Of a stretch of 64,000 nt of DNA, positions 9,139-16,897 are shown one piece after another. Source of the stretch: Ruminococcus sp. GTDB lineage: Bacteria; Bacillota; Clostridia; Oscillospirales; Ruminococcaceae. Positions within the stretch are counted from its first letter, which is position 1. Each line of letters opens with the position of its first letter. The notes beneath the pieces are model-generated. The model worked only from the letters and a program-made list of their open reading frames with translations, was not told the origin of the DNA and ran no database searches. The DNA is taken from contig JAFYUM010000042.1 of NCBI GenBank assembly GCA_017558505.1, positions 62,001 to 126,000 of the forward strand, given 5' to 3'. Both the position numbers and the translations under genes were made by a program.

Positions 9139-10254
9139 TTACCCATTACGCATTAAAACTGCTGTTGCCATAAGATAAGGCGCAATACCCTTTGCTTCAT
9201 TCTCAACAATTCTTTCACTGAGATAATATTCAGCAGAGCCGTCACGATTATTTACTCCACCAAGTCCGCCCATAAGGCATATATTTTTCAGCACAGGAAT
9301 ATCGCCGCTTCTGTCAGTATATTTTTTTGTAACCGTCACAAGCACCTTTTCACCAATATCAGCCATTTTTCTATCAGCTATGCCAAGATTATATCCTTTT
9401 AACGCTCCGTAGGCAAAAAGGAGTGATCCGCTGGTTTCGGGATAATTTCCTGCAAGGTCAGTTCTTGCAGGCAGCTGCAACAGCATACCCTCATCTGTAA
9501 CATATCGGCTGAGTGCAGTCAAATGCTCTTTCAGCATTTCCCCGATTTCCTTATTTTCCGTAATTTCATACAAATCCGTAAGCCCTGCACAGAGCCAACC
9601 ATTTGAACGAAGCCAGAACTGTGGAGAAAGCCCTGTTTCCTTATCAGCCCATATCATATCTCTTGTTTCATTATAGCCGTGATAGTATAATCCTGTTTTG
9701 TCGTCACGCATATACCGGCGTATATTCATCATCTGTGATAATGCGTCGTTTATTATACTGCTATCATTTTTAATTTTACCATACATCGCCATAAAGGGCA
9801 ACACCATAAATGCACCGTCAAGCCACATCTGATTGGGATAAATCGCCTTGTGCCAGAAGCTGCCGCATTTCAGACGTGGATGATTTTTCAGCTGCTCATT
9901 ATACAGCCATTCATAAGCATGGCGATATCTCTCCTTTCCTGTCAGCTCATAGAGCTTTATGAGATTTATTCCACCGCATATATTGTCAAGATTATAATCT
10001 GCAATATTCATCGTGGGAATATTTCCACATTCATCAACATAGTTATCAGTAAATTTTACAGCGTAGTCAACGTACTCCTCCTTGCCGAACATAAACAGGG
10101 AACGTATGATACAGCTGTCCATATAATTCCATTTCGACTGCTTGTGGAATATATAGTTTTCCCTGTTCCACTTCGGCTTCAACGGCTCCGAGGTCAGTAC
10201 AAGCTTTTCTATATATTCACGGGCTGTCTGTTCAATCAGGGTTTTGTCCGTCAT
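9139..10254 (-). CDS. GH105/GH88-type unsaturated rhamnogalacturonyl hydrolase
   Basis: 371 residues, full length for YteR/YesR-type enzymes, which cleave the unsaturated galacturonyl residue from rhamnogalacturonan-lyase products. The alpha6/alpha6-barrel motifs are present: QMWLDGAFM with the catalytic Asp, YYHGYNETRDMIWAD, and FWLRSNGWLCAGL. There is no signal peptide, so it acts in the cytoplasm on imported oligosaccharides. The start at 10254 is chosen over a longer frame because AGGAGG lies nine bases upstream and the ATG overlaps the stop of the permease gene as ATGA. It is the last gene of a sugar ABC operon, which suggests the substrate imported by it. Confidence 0.88.
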   Translation of the reverse strand: MTDKTLIEQTAREYIEKLVLTSEPLKPKWNRENYIFHKQSKWNYMDSCIIRSLFMFGKEEYVDYAVKFTDNYVDECGNIPTMNIADYNLDNICGGINLIKLYELTGKERYRHAYEWLYNEQLKNHPRLKCGSFWHKAIYPNQMWLDGAFMVLPFMAMYGKIKNDSSIINDALSQMMNIRRYMRDDKTGLYYHGYNETRDMIWADKETGLSPQFWLRSNGWLCAGLTDLYEITENKEIGEMLKEHLTALSRYVTDEGMLLQLPARTDLAGNYPETSGSLLFAYGALKGYNLGIADRKMADIGEKVLVTVTKKYTDRSGDIPVLKNICLMGGLGGVNNRDGSAEYYLSERIVENEAKGIAPYLMATAVLMRNG

Positions 10255-11078
10255 CCCGACAAACCTCCTGCGGTAATACCGCTTAAAAATTTTTTCTGTG
10301 CAAGTCCGAATACCGCAATTGACGGTATAAGTCCTATTACCGACATTGCTAAAATCTTGCATTGCTCATAGCCGTTTCCCGTACTGTCGGCGGATAGCCG
10401 CAGTATAAGAGAAAGGGGATATTTTTCAACAGAGCTTATCATAATAAGTGGAGTCAGAAAGTCATTCATCGTCCATAAAAATGTAAATACGCAGACTGAT
10501 ACAATTACATGGCGGATACAAGGCACAAGAATATATACAAGTATCTGCATTGAATTACAGCCATCTATTCTTGCCGCTTCGTCAAATTCTTTCGGTACAC
10601 CTTTCAGAAATTGTATCAGCATAAAAACAAAGCTGCCCTCTGCCGCAAATAGAGCTGGCAGAGTCAGAGGGATATACGTATCAAGCACGCCAAGTCTGCT
10701 CCACATGAGATACATCGGCATTATAGTCACAATGGCTGGCATAAACATCGTCCCCATAAACAGGGCGTAAAAAAGTCTTTTCAAAGGAAAATCAAAACGT
10801 GCAAAACCGTATGCCGTCAATACCGTTGATATAACCGCAAACAGAGTTTTCGGTATTATTACTGCAAAGGTGTTGAGGAAATAATGCCCCATTGTGTAGT
10901 CTGTAACCGTCTGCCATGCTCTTTTATAAACGGAAAAATCAAGGCTTTCCGGAACAAACCACACTGTTGAAAATATCTCGTCATTTGATTTGAAGCTTGC
11001 ACCCACAAGCCATAAAAGCGGATATATCATCACTAATCCGCACAATGTCAAAAGGATATATACAGCCGTTTTTTTCAT
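10251..11078 (-). CDS. Sugar ABC transporter permease, MalG/CUT1 type
   Basis: 275 residues with about six membrane segments and the EAA loop (KEFDEAARIDGCNSMQILVYILVP) that docks with the ATPase. CUT1 transporters import oligosaccharides. The start at 11078 is supported by GGGAGGA and the ATGA overlap with the preceding permease; the longer frame would lie inside that gene. Its partners are the MalF-type permease upstream and the lipoprotein. There is no ATPase gene in this cluster, so a shared MsmK-type ATPase encoded elsewhere is likely. Confidence 0.92.
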   Translation of the reverse strand: MKKTAVYILLTLCGLVMIYPLLWLVGASFKSNDEIFSTVWFVPESLDFSVYKRAWQTVTDYTMGHYFLNTFAVIIPKTLFAVISTVLTAYGFARFDFPLKRLFYALFMGTMFMPAIVTIMPMYLMWSRLGVLDTYIPLTLPALFAAEGSFVFMLIQFLKGVPKEFDEAARIDGCNSMQILVYILVPCIRHVIVSVCVFTFLWTMNDFLTPLIMISSVEKYPLSLILRLSADSTGNGYEQCKILAMSVIGLIPSIAVFGLAQKKFLSGITAGGLSG

Positions 11079-11962
11079 GCGTCTGTCCTCCCTCTGCCTG
11101 TCAGCCTCGTCATAATACACACAATGAGAGCAATCATAACGAACATAATCCACGAAACAGCGTTGGCATATCCCATATCGTGATAACTGAACATCTCATC
11201 ATATATGAGCATTCCAAGGGTGTATGTGCTTTTCAGTGGACCGCCCCCTGTTATCATATAGGGTGCGTTGAACTCCTGCATTGCAGCTATTATCTGCAAT
11301 ACAAGGTTAAGGAATATGACATTTTTCAGCAATGGCAGAGTAATTGCAAAAAATCCGCGTATCTTTCCGCAGCCGTCAACCTTTGCCACTTCATAGTATT
11401 CCTTCGGTATATCTCTCAATGCATTGAGAAATATCACCATAGTTGAACCGAATTCCCACAGTCTTAACAGAATTATTATCCCCATAGCCGCCGATGTATC
11501 GCCATACCAACCCACAGGTGCAAGCCCTGCTATTTCAAGAAGCTGATTGACAAGTCCGTCCGATGTGAACAGAAACTGCCACATAATTACAACAGCAAGG
11601 TTTGAGCCAAGAATTGACGGTATGTAGAACAGTGTGCGGTACACACCCATTCCCTTTATCTGCATATTCAGCACTATTGCGGTAATGAGGGAAAAAATAA
11701 GCTTCAACGGTACAAGTATCGCCGTATATTTCAGCGTTACCCCTGCGGCATTGAGAAAGCCGCTGTCCATGAACATACGCTTATAATTGTCAAAGCCGAT
11801 AAAATCAGCAGTGCGTATGCCGTTGTAGTCCGTAAGTCCAAGAAGAAAGGAGGATATAAAAGGATATGCCGTAAACAGCACAAAGCCTGCAATAAATGGC
11901 ATTATCAGCAGTAATCCCGTATAGCTTTTCACTCCGATTGGATTGCGGTACTTTTTCTTCAT
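11075..11962 (-). CDS. Sugar ABC transporter permease, MalF/CUT1 type
   Basis: 295 residues. A basic N terminus (MKKKYRNPIG) precedes six predicted membrane spans, and the EAA loop reads KEYYEVAKVDGCGKIRGFF. It forms the channel heterodimer with the following MalG-type protein. The start codon overlaps the stop of the binding-protein gene (ATGA at 11959-11962), so translational coupling is likely. Length and motif order are normal for the family. Confidence 0.93.
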   Translation of the reverse strand: MKKKYRNPIGVKSYTGLLLIMPFIAGFVLFTAYPFISSFLLGLTDYNGIRTADFIGFDNYKRMFMDSGFLNAAGVTLKYTAILVPLKLIFSLITAIVLNMQIKGMGVYRTLFYIPSILGSNLAVVIMWQFLFTSDGLVNQLLEIAGLAPVGWYGDTSAAMGIIILLRLWEFGSTMVIFLNALRDIPKEYYEVAKVDGCGKIRGFFAITLPLLKNVIFLNLVLQIIAAMQEFNAPYMITGGGPLKSTYTLGMLIYDEMFSYHDMGYANAVSWIMFVMIALIVCIMTRLTGRGRTDA

Positions 11963-13266
11963 TTTTTAATTCTCTCCAGATATTCGTTGATTGAAACATA
12001 CATTTCACGGGCGGCTTCTTCAGTAGTTGCCGCATTGAACGAAACCTGTTCAATGGCGTTGTTATAGAACGTTTTCATCTGTGCAATCTCCATATACGGG
12101 CTTATTGTCACGGTGTCAAGTTCTTCAAGAAGCCTATCATTCTCCTTTGCAAGCCCTGTGAGAAGTCCGTTTTCTTCAAGGCTTTTTTCAGCGGTATGTG
12201 ACGCAGGGATACCTCTTGAAGTTCCCAGCACCTTTGCCGCTTCCCCGTCATTGAGTATGAAATCAAGAAATTCTGCCGCTTCATCGGGATATTTTGTATT
12301 TGCTGATATTGTATAAAGCAAAGAGGGTTTAATCATCCAGCCGCTGTTGTTTCCGTTTTCATCGGAGAGCATAGGACCTGCCTCTAAAACACCCTCCGCA
12401 AGGGACATTTCATATTTTCCAACGGAACTGCCCCATTCCAGAACTCCGCCGATACGTCCACTGATAAATTCGGGCGACTGATAAAGAGCAGCTGTACCGT
12501 CCTCGTCTGTACGGATATTGACAGTGCGGATTACCTTATTATCCTCTAATGCCTTGTAAAAATCCAGAGCTGATTTTATATCAGCCTCTGTAAATCCAAG
12601 CTGACCGTCAAGGGTTATAAACTGTCTGCCCGTCTGCTGCTGTACATAGACAATTGCGAGATACCATGCCGTTCCTCCGGATTGTGCATCAAGGTCAAGA
12701 GGATAAAATCCCTCGCTGCTGAATTTCTCACCGAGAGCAATAAGCTCCGTCCACGTTCTGGGATATTCCGCACCAAGACGCCTGTAAATATCTGAATTGT
12801 AAAAAAGCCCTCTGCCACTCACGGAAACGGTAATTCCGTTGAGAACACCATCAACCTGACCGAATTTCAGTACATCCTCATCAAACTGGGTAAGGTCAAT
12901 TCGGTCAGACAATTGATTAAGGTCATAAAATCCCTTTCCGTCGGGAGAAAAAGATATGAGCCAGTCGTAGTTTATCTGCAAAATATCAGGCTCTGTACCA
13001 CCGCTTAACTGTGCGGTTATCTTTTCCGTCCAGCCGTCCCAGCCGCCGTATTCAGGTAATATGGTGATATCGGGGTATTTTTCATTCCACAGCTCTATAG
13101 CTTCAAGAGTTGCTTCATGACGGTCATCCCCTCCCCACCAGGAGAAACGGAGTGTGCACTTATCAAGCTTACCGTCGGGAGCCGTTACTTGTGATTTCCT
13201 GCCATTGCAGGCTGATAGAGAGCTAAGACAGCCCAATGCCGCTGTTATTAAAATTAATTTTTTCAT
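11959..13266 (-). CDS. Extracellular sugar-binding lipoprotein of an ABC importer
   Basis: 435 residues. A type II signal peptide with lipobox LSAC puts the lipidated Cys at position 20, followed by a family 1 solute-binding fold (LRFSWWGGDDRHEATLEAIELWNEKYPDI ... GWDGWTEKITAQLSGGTEPDI). It should be anchored outside the membrane and deliver oligosaccharide to the two permeases encoded next. The start at 13266 gives a clean signal peptide; the longer frame adds a non-signal sequence. With the downstream GH105 gene, rhamnogalacturonan disaccharides or oligosaccharides are the likely ligand, which is inference from context. Confidence 0.93.
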   Translation of the reverse strand: MKKLILITAALGCLSSLSACNGRKSQVTAPDGKLDKCTLRFSWWGGDDRHEATLEAIELWNEKYPDITILPEYGGWDGWTEKITAQLSGGTEPDILQINYDWLISFSPDGKGFYDLNQLSDRIDLTQFDEDVLKFGQVDGVLNGITVSVSGRGLFYNSDIYRRLGAEYPRTWTELIALGEKFSSEGFYPLDLDAQSGGTAWYLAIVYVQQQTGRQFITLDGQLGFTEADIKSALDFYKALEDNKVIRTVNIRTDEDGTAALYQSPEFISGRIGGVLEWGSSVGKYEMSLAEGVLEAGPMLSDENGNNSGWMIKPSLLYTISANTKYPDEAAEFLDFILNDGEAAKVLGTSRGIPASHTAEKSLEENGLLTGLAKENDRLLEELDTVTISPYMEIAQMKTFYNNAIEQVSFNAATTEEAAREMYVSINEYLERIKK

Positions 13267-13297
13267 ACTCTCAATCCTTAAATATAATGATATATTA

Positions 13298-13326
13298 ATT
13301 ATACCATTAATCATGATATAATTCAA
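13298..13326 (-). promoter_or_regulatory. Promoter of the sugar ABC/GH105 operon
   Basis: On the minus strand: TTGAAT, 17-bp spacer, TATAAT, ending about 30 bp before the lipoprotein start. Confidence 0.65.
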
Positions 13327-13406
13327 GCATTTTTTATTAAAAGTACGTGTAAAACAGATATCGCTGACGATTTCCACATCGCCCCACAAAAATAAAAGGG
13401 TACCCC

Positions 13407-13446
13407 TAAAAAATTATAGGATACCCATAAAGGATACCCTATAATT
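13407..13446 (-). terminator. Terminator after the MATE gene
   Basis: On the minus strand AATTATAGG pairs with CCTATAATT, with a partly paired interior that contains two GGTATCC copies, followed by TTTTTT. It lies 45 bp beyond the MATE stop. Confidence 0.7.
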
Positions 13447-13490
13447 AACTGTATAATGGAGATGATATTATCTGATTTATTCTAAATCCC

Positions 13491-14864
13491 CTAAGCTCTT
13501 CTCAATGCTTTCCTGAAAGCAAATTTCTCTGTATTTTCTTTTTCCAGATAGCCATTCAGGAATACTGCAAAAGCTATTCCATTTATAATCAACGCAGCAA
13601 TCCATGCAGCTATTTCTGCATAAGATGTTGCAGCAAATCCAAATCTCTCAGTGCATGTTACAATAACAACAACACGCATAATCATTTCAAGAGCACCGGA
13701 AATCATCGGGAATAATGGTTTTCCCATACCCTGACAGCCGCTTCTCACAACGAAAAGGAAGTCAACAGCAAATTTCATAAGTCCGCTTCTTATAAGATAT
13801 CCCCTTGCAAGCTCGATCTGCTGATCACCGTTGAGCATAAGAGAAGCAAGGAAACGTGGGAATAAAACCATAACTGCGGCAAACACAATATACGTAACAA
13901 GAGATATTGCCATACACACCTTGAAACCTTCGTATATCCTTCTGTATTTCTTTGCGCCATAATTCTGACTTGTAAATGATGACATTGCATTTCCTGCTGT
14001 ACACGACGGCTGTATAAACAGAACGATATATCTGCTGCAAGCTGAAAATGCCGATGTATAGGCAACTCCCATGCCGTTAACAAAATACTGAACAGTCATA
14101 CTTCCTATAGCTGTAATTGAATTCATTATTGCCATAGGTACACCGTTTTTCAATAGTTCGAGATATATTCTGATATTATCTCTGAAATGTTCCTTTGTAA
14201 GCCGGATTTCTTCGATCTTTCGCAGCTTCATATAGCATATAGCCGCTGAAATAATCTGTGAAACAACTGTAACTACAGCAGGGCCTTCAACTCCCATATG
14301 AAGCACATATATTGAAACCCAGTTGAACACTATATTGAAGATAGTTGAAAAAATGATGGCTATAAACGGAGTTTTGCTATCCCCGAGGGCACGGAGTATG
14401 CTTGCACACAAATTATATGCGATTGTACTGAAAAGCCCACCGAAGATAACATATCCATATAATAAACTGTCCTTCATTATTACTTCTGATGTCTGAAGCA
14501 TTACAAGAACAGGATGGAGAAAAATGATGCTTACCGCCGTAAGCAGAACGGTTATCACCGTTGAAAGAAGTACAGAAGCCGCTATTGTTTTACGCAACCT
14601 TTCTATATTCTTTGCACCGTACGCCTGTGCAATACTGACGGAAAAACCGTTGGTCAAGCCAAGCGAAAAACCTATTATAAAGAAAGTAAGGGATGACATA
14701 TTTCCAACAGCAGCAAGAGGATTGTCACCAAGTCCTTTGCCGACTATCATCGTATCGGCTATTGTATATATTTGCTGAAGCATATTTGTAAGCAGCATGG
14801 GAAAGAAAAATCTCAGAACAACAGATGTTGTTTTTCCCTTTGTAAGGTCATATGTCTTAGTCAT
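13491..14864 (-). CDS. MATE-family multidrug/cation exporter
   Basis: 457 residues with about 12 membrane spans in two homologous halves, typical of MATE proteins (FFPMLLTNMLQQIYTIADTMIVGKGLGDNPLAAVG at the start of the first half). These proteins export drugs or metabolites using a Na+ or H+ gradient. The start at 14864 is chosen because AAGGAGA lies just before it; the upstream ATG in the same frame has none. It is transcribed away from the AraC-family gene, which makes that regulator its plausible controller. The natural substrate cannot be told from sequence. Confidence 0.93.
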   Translation of the reverse strand: MTKTYDLTKGKTTSVVLRFFFPMLLTNMLQQIYTIADTMIVGKGLGDNPLAAVGNMSSLTFFIIGFSLGLTNGFSVSIAQAYGAKNIERLRKTIAASVLLSTVITVLLTAVSIIFLHPVLVMLQTSEVIMKDSLLYGYVIFGGLFSTIAYNLCASILRALGDSKTPFIAIIFSTIFNIVFNWVSIYVLHMGVEGPAVVTVVSQIISAAICYMKLRKIEEIRLTKEHFRDNIRIYLELLKNGVPMAIMNSITAIGSMTVQYFVNGMGVAYTSAFSACSRYIVLFIQPSCTAGNAMSSFTSQNYGAKKYRRIYEGFKVCMAISLVTYIVFAAVMVLFPRFLASLMLNGDQQIELARGYLIRSGLMKFAVDFLFVVRSGCQGMGKPLFPMISGALEMIMRVVVIVTCTERFGFAATSYAEIAAWIAALIINGIAFAVFLNGYLEKENTEKFAFRKALRRA

Positions 14865-14898
14865 ACCTATTCTCCTTTCATGATTTTTCACGGAATGT

Positions 14899-14940
14899 AC
14901 CGATAGTCTCCTTAATGTTGGTTGAACGGAAACTATCGGT
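14899..14940 (-). promoter_or_regulatory. Hairpin/dyad in the MATE 5' region
   Basis: ACCGATAGT and ACTATCGGT form a perfect 9-bp inverted repeat with a 24-base gap, 35 bp before the MATE start. TATAAT-like -10 sequences lie upstream at 14964-14974, so the dyad is in the mRNA leader. It could be an operator or an RNA switch. Confidence 0.45.
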
Positions 14941-15030
14941 TAACCGCACTATCCCTCTCTGTGATTATATTATACTTAATTACAAAAAGAAATTATATCA
15001 AAAGTATGGCTTTTCTTTCAAATCTATGGT

Positions 15031-15224
15031 ATAATAAAATAAATCCGTGTTGACACAAAGTTGCTACACGGATTAACGGGCATATTTTTGCGGAGAACAA
15101 TGCAGAAATATGCAGCTATGCTGTCCCACGGCAAATATTTTTAACGCAGTTTCCGGCAAAATATGCCGATAAATACAGGCGAGTGACTTTAGTGTCAACA
15201 AATCCTGAAAGGGGGGGATAAATT
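15031..15224 (+). promoter_or_regulatory. Promoter and attenuator-like leader of the AraC-family gene
   Basis: This covers most of the 360-bp gap between the divergent MATE and AraC genes. TATAAT is at 15031-15036, with a weak -35. The leader then has a perfect 9-bp hairpin (15043-15051 with 15066-15074) and a segment at 15079-15091 complementary to 15156-15167 (12 pairs plus one bulge). That second arm can instead fold on itself (GGCA/TGCC). A 9-bp inverted repeat TGTTGACAC/GTGTCAACA lies at 15049-15057 and 15192-15200. A 14-codon reading frame with GGAG before it lies between the arms. Alternative pairings plus a leader peptide suggest attenuation. Confidence 0.5.
15100..15144 (+). CDS. Possible 14-residue leader peptide
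   Basis: ATG to TAA, encoding MQKYAAMLSHGKYF. GGAG is four bases upstream of the ATG (15092-15095), which is closer than ideal. It lies inside the structured leader, between two segments that can pair with each other, so ribosome stalling on it could change the fold. No homology is claimed; it could be chance. Confidence 0.35.
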   Translation: MQKYAAMLSHGKYF

Positions 15225-15962
15225 ATGAATACCAACCGTGATCTGAATTATCGTCTTTACATTCAGCATGAAGAAAATTTCCGCAGGACTTCATTCGACA
15301 AGGAAATGTCATTCTACCACCTTGTAAGTTCGGGAAATACCGAAGCAGTAAAAAAATACTTTGAAGAAAAAATAAGAAATAATTTTTCCGAGGGCAAGGG
15401 TGTTCTTTCAGATAATCCTGTAACGAATACCAGATATCACCTCATAATCTCACTTGCCGTTATATCACGAATATGTATCATGGAGGGAATGAACCATGAC
15501 ATCGCCTATACTCTCGGTGATATCTATATACGAAAAGCAGACAAAAGTACATCGGTAGATGAAATTCTTGATTTACAGTATGAAATGTTCATGGATTTCT
15601 GCGGAAGAATGAAAGAAATCCGCAAAAACAACGCCACATCTATACATATCAGAAAATGTATTGACTATATCTACGACCACCTTGCGGAGAAAATAACAAT
15701 TGTAGATGCGGCGGAATTTCTTAAACTTGACTCCTCTTATCTGTCGAAGCTTTTTACCCGTGAAACAGGAATAAGTTTCCGCAAATATATTATCAATACA
15801 AAGGTAAATACCGCCAGAAATATGCTTACAAACTCAGACCTTACATTTCTGGAAATATCCCTTGCACTGGGATTTTCCTCCCAGAGTGCATTTATTTCGA
15901 CATTCCGTAAGGTTACAGGTGAAACTCCGGGAGAATACAGAAAAAAACATCACGAATTATAA
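15225..15962 (+). CDS. AraC-family transcriptional regulator
   Basis: 245 residues. The C-terminal 100 form the two helix-turn-helix AraC domain (ITIVDAAEFLKLDSSYLSKLFTRETG, then LTFLEISLALGFSSQSAFISTFRKVTGETPGEYRKK). The N-terminal about 140 residues have no sugar-cupin pattern. They are helical and resemble the ligand or dimerisation part of other Firmicute AraC regulators. The start follows an AAGGGGGGG ribosome binding site. It is divergent from the MATE exporter and co-directional with a thioesterase 15 bp downstream, so both are candidate targets. Confidence 0.9.
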   Translation: MNTNRDLNYRLYIQHEENFRRTSFDKEMSFYHLVSSGNTEAVKKYFEEKIRNNFSEGKGVLSDNPVTNTRYHLIISLAVISRICIMEGMNHDIAYTLGDIYIRKADKSTSVDEILDLQYEMFMDFCGRMKEIRKNNATSIHIRKCIDYIYDHLAEKITIVDAAEFLKLDSSYLSKLFTRETGISFRKYIINTKVNTARNMLTNSDLTFLEISLALGFSSQSAFISTFRKVTGETPGEYRKKHHEL

Positions 15963-15977
15963 AAAGAGGTAAAAAAT

Positions 15978-16400
15978 ATGATTAAACCATACAGCCGCAG
16001 AGTATACTACTATGAAACAGATAAAATGGGAATAATGCACCACTCAAATTACATACGTATTTTTGAGGAATGTCGTGTTCACTTTTTACAGCAGGCAGGA
16101 TTCCCCTTTTCTGAAATAGAGGCACGTGGCATTCTTATGCCCGTTCTCTCCGTGGAATGTTCATACAGACATCCCCTGAAATTTGAAGAACCCTTTGAAG
16201 TTGACCTGACAATTATAAAATTCAACGGTGTTTCACTCCATGTTTCGTATACTATCTTAAATACAGACACGGGCGAAATTTGTGCCACGGGCAGTTCTTC
16301 ACATTGCTTTACCGACAATGAACTTAAGCCCCTCCGCATAAAAAAGGCACATCCCGATATTTTCAAGGTGTTTGATGATTACATGAAAAATAAGAAATAA
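15978..16400 (+). CDS. YbgC/FadM-like hotdog acyl-CoA thioesterase
   Basis: 140 residues, the usual length. The active-site region ETDKMGIMHHSNYIRIFEECR contains the catalytic Asp and the GxxHxxxY pattern of the 4-hydroxybenzoyl-CoA thioesterase/YbgC family. The C-terminal beta-sheet follows (CSYRHPLKFEEPFEVDLTI). It hydrolyses short or medium acyl-CoA thioesters, and the substrate is unknown. It starts 15 bp after the AraC gene with AGAGG before it, so it is probably in the same operon. Confidence 0.88.
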   Translation: MIKPYSRRVYYYETDKMGIMHHSNYIRIFEECRVHFLQQAGFPFSEIEARGILMPVLSVECSYRHPLKFEEPFEVDLTIIKFNGVSLHVSYTILNTDTGEICATGSSSHCFTDNELKPLRIKKAHPDIFKVFDDYMKNKK

Positions 16401-16403
16401 CAC

Positions 16404-16432
16404 TTGTAATTTTATATCAAACGTGTTATAAT
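16404..16432 (+). promoter_or_regulatory. Promoter of the regulator-murL-murD operon
   Basis: TTGTAA, 17-bp spacer, TATAAT, about 70 bp before the regulator start. TTGTAA is mirrored by TTACAA at 16437-16442, which could form part of an operator. Confidence 0.7.
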
Positions 16433-16500
16433 ATACTTACAAATAATAATGAAGTACCATACATAGAAGGTGCAATGCTAACACATGAAAGGAGCAAAAA

Positions 16501-16881
16501 ATGGCTATTACGGAAGCAGTAGAAAATTATCTTGAAACAATACTGATATTGTCAAAGGCACAGCCCGACGTACATGCTATCGATATATGCTCATATCTCG
16601 GCTACTCACGCCCGACCGTATCAATTATACTGAAAAAAATGAAGGACGAAAATCTTGTAAACGTCAATAACGATAATCACATAACACTTACCGACGAGGG
16701 CAGAACTATTGCGGAAAGAATTTTTGAACGCCATAATCTGCTATCATCTTTCTTTATTTATCTTGGAGTCAAAAAAGATCAGGCTCTTGAAGATGCCTGC
16801 AAAATTGAACATGATCTGTCAGAGGAAACATACGAGCTGCTGAAAAAGCACTATGAAAAACTGACAAATAACGCTGAATAG
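16501..16881 (+). CDS. DtxR/MntR-family metal-responsive regulator
   Basis: 126 residues: an N-terminal winged helix (DICSYLGYSRPTVSIILKKMKDENLV) plus the helical dimerisation/metal-binding domain, without the SH3-like C-terminal domain of DtxR. The metal-site segments are recognisable (ENYLETI, FERHNLL, CKIEHDLSEE), but the Asp that starts the MntR site appears as Asn, so metal preference is uncertain. It has its own promoter and lies only 16 bp before the murL-like gene, an unusual partnership for a metal regulator. Confidence 0.85.
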   Translation: MAITEAVENYLETILILSKAQPDVHAIDICSYLGYSRPTVSIILKKMKDENLVNVNNDNHITLTDEGRTIAERIFERHNLLSSFFIYLGVKKDQALEDACKIEHDLSEETYELLKKHYEKLTNNAE

Positions 16882-16897
16882 CTCATCTGGAGGAGTA

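Noticed and set aside
9850..10371. 173-codon plus-strand frame over the GH105 gene
   Set aside because: Antisense to a gene with clear family motifs and an operon position.
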